Shown here: positions 7,149 to 7,633 of the stretch, in pieces | Position numbering within the stretch: position 1 is the first letter of the stretch | Layout of the letters: each line of letters opens with the position of its first letter | Source of the DNA: Caldithrix sp. RBG_13_44_9 | GTDB taxonomy: Bacteria > Calditrichota > Calditrichia > RBG-13-44-9 | Reading direction: 5' to 3' | Assembly (NCBI GenBank): GCA_001771055.1 | Contig: MESS01000131.1 | Location: 16,639 to 24,271, forward strand | Length of the DNA stretch: 7,633 nt | Notes under the pieces: generated by a model | The model's database searches: none | Told to the model about the DNA's origin: nothing | The model's input: the letters and a program-made list of their open reading frames with translations, nothing else | Made by a program: the position numbers and the translations under genes

Positions 7149-7633
7149 TTAATCTGACCTCTTTTTGATTTTTAGTTGAAGAACTGTTCCTATAAATATG
7201 ATAATGAATAAGATAAACGCCAGGGCAGCTGAATACCCCATATTCCACCACCGGAATCCTTCTTGATACATATACTGGACGATGCTCAGGGTACTATTTA
7301 TAGGACCGCCCTGGGTCATAATATAAGGTTCGGCAAAAATTTGAAAATATCCGATCATTGTTATGATGCTGACAAAAATAGTAGTCGGTGCCAGCATGGG
7401 AATGGTTATGGATGTAAACTGCTGCCAGTGGTTAGCCCCTTCAATCTCGGCAGATTCGTACAAATCAAGGGGTATATTTTGCAATCCAGCGATAAAAATG
7501 ATCATATTGTATCCAAAATTTTTCCATACTGACATAAGAATGATTGCCGGCATTGCCCACAAGGGATCACCTAACCAGTCAATAGGCTGGATACCCAAAA
7601 AACTCAGTAAATAATTCAGTATTCCGAATCGGG
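7149..7633 (-). CDS. ABC sugar transporter permease, MalF-type, C-terminal 160 residues (5' end beyond window)
   Basis: The frame is open to the right edge. The in-frame TTG at 7598 is not the start, because the residues before it (RFGILNYLLSFLGIQPIDWL) are typical interior sequence of this family. About 160 residues of a usual ~290-300 are visible. They include the periplasmic region before DPLWAMPAIILMSVWKNFGY, the EAA loop (YESAEIEGANHWQQF, then ITIPML), and the late FAEPYIMTQGGPINSTLSIV and YSAALAFILF segments. The EAA motif reads ESA rather than EAA, a tolerated variant in MalF-type subunits. The tail LKIKKRSD is basic and cytoplasmic. It pairs with the MalG-type subunit immediately downstream to form the heterodimeric membrane channel. 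The gene encoding the solute-binding protein is commonly just upstream in such operons, but that lies outside the window. Confidence 0.94.
   Translation of the reverse strand, partial: RFGILNYLLSFLGIQPIDWLGDPLWAMPAIILMSVWKNFGYNMIIFIAGLQNIPLDLYESAEIEGANHWQQFTSITIPMLAPTTIFVSIITMIGYFQIFAEPYIMTQGGPINSTLSIVQYMYQEGFRWWNMGYSAALAFILFIIIFIGTVLQLKIKKRSD

Noticed and set aside
7596..7598. TTG at 7598 as the start of the MalF-type permease
   Set aside because: The frame continues upstream to the window edge with typical family sequence, so the gene is truncated by the window rather than starting there.
1..7633. Mobile element, CRISPR array, tRNA or phage content
   Set aside because: No transposase-like frame, regularly spaced repeats, cloverleaf-like sequence or phage-type protein was seen; genes are tightly packed and co-directional.

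Overview
This window reads as part of a carbohydrate (or similar small-molecule) uptake and sensing locus from a Gram-negative bacterium of the FCB group. The evidence for that placement is a TonB-dependent outer-membrane receptor with an N-terminal carboxypeptidase-regulatory-like domain, and a secreted protein ending in a type IX secretion (T9SS/Por) sorting domain of the NPFNPST type. That flavour of sorting domain is common in Ignavibacteria, Calditrichota, Marinimicrobia and KSB1-like lineages. Clear Shine-Dalgarno sites and a textbook TTGACA/TATAAT promoter argue against classical Bacteroidetes. The exact lineage is inference.

All genes lie on the minus strand, so the order of transcription is right to left. 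(1) 7633-7149 and 7147-6323 encode two inner-membrane permeases of a MalF/MalG-type sugar ABC transporter. The first is cut by the window edge, and the two are one base apart. (2) 6322-6142 is a 181-bp AT-rich spacer holding a sigma70-like promoter and, right at the expected transcription start, a perfect 16-bp palindrome with a CG centre, the classic shape of a LacI-family operator. (3) 6141-5110 is a LacI-family regulator with a GTG start. (4) 5079-3169 is an exported protein with two CBM9-like domains and a T9SS sorting domain. (5) A 13-bp-arm hairpin occupies the gap at 3153-3119. (6) 3087-430 is the TonB-dependent receptor. (7) 379-1 is the start of another exported protein, cut by the left edge.

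The likely logic, by inference, is that the regulator represses its own promoter and with it the downstream surface genes (CBM9-like protein, receptor, third exported protein) until an inducer, probably a sugar, arrives. The receptor would carry a ligand across the outer membrane and the ABC permeases would carry it across the inner membrane. No SusD partner, glycoside hydrolase, solute-binding protein or ATPase gene is visible here, so the substrate cannot be named. I see no tRNA, rRNA, CRISPR array, insertion sequence or phage gene. I do not see a clearly novel system; the most informative parts are the promoter/operator and the SusD-less receptor operon.
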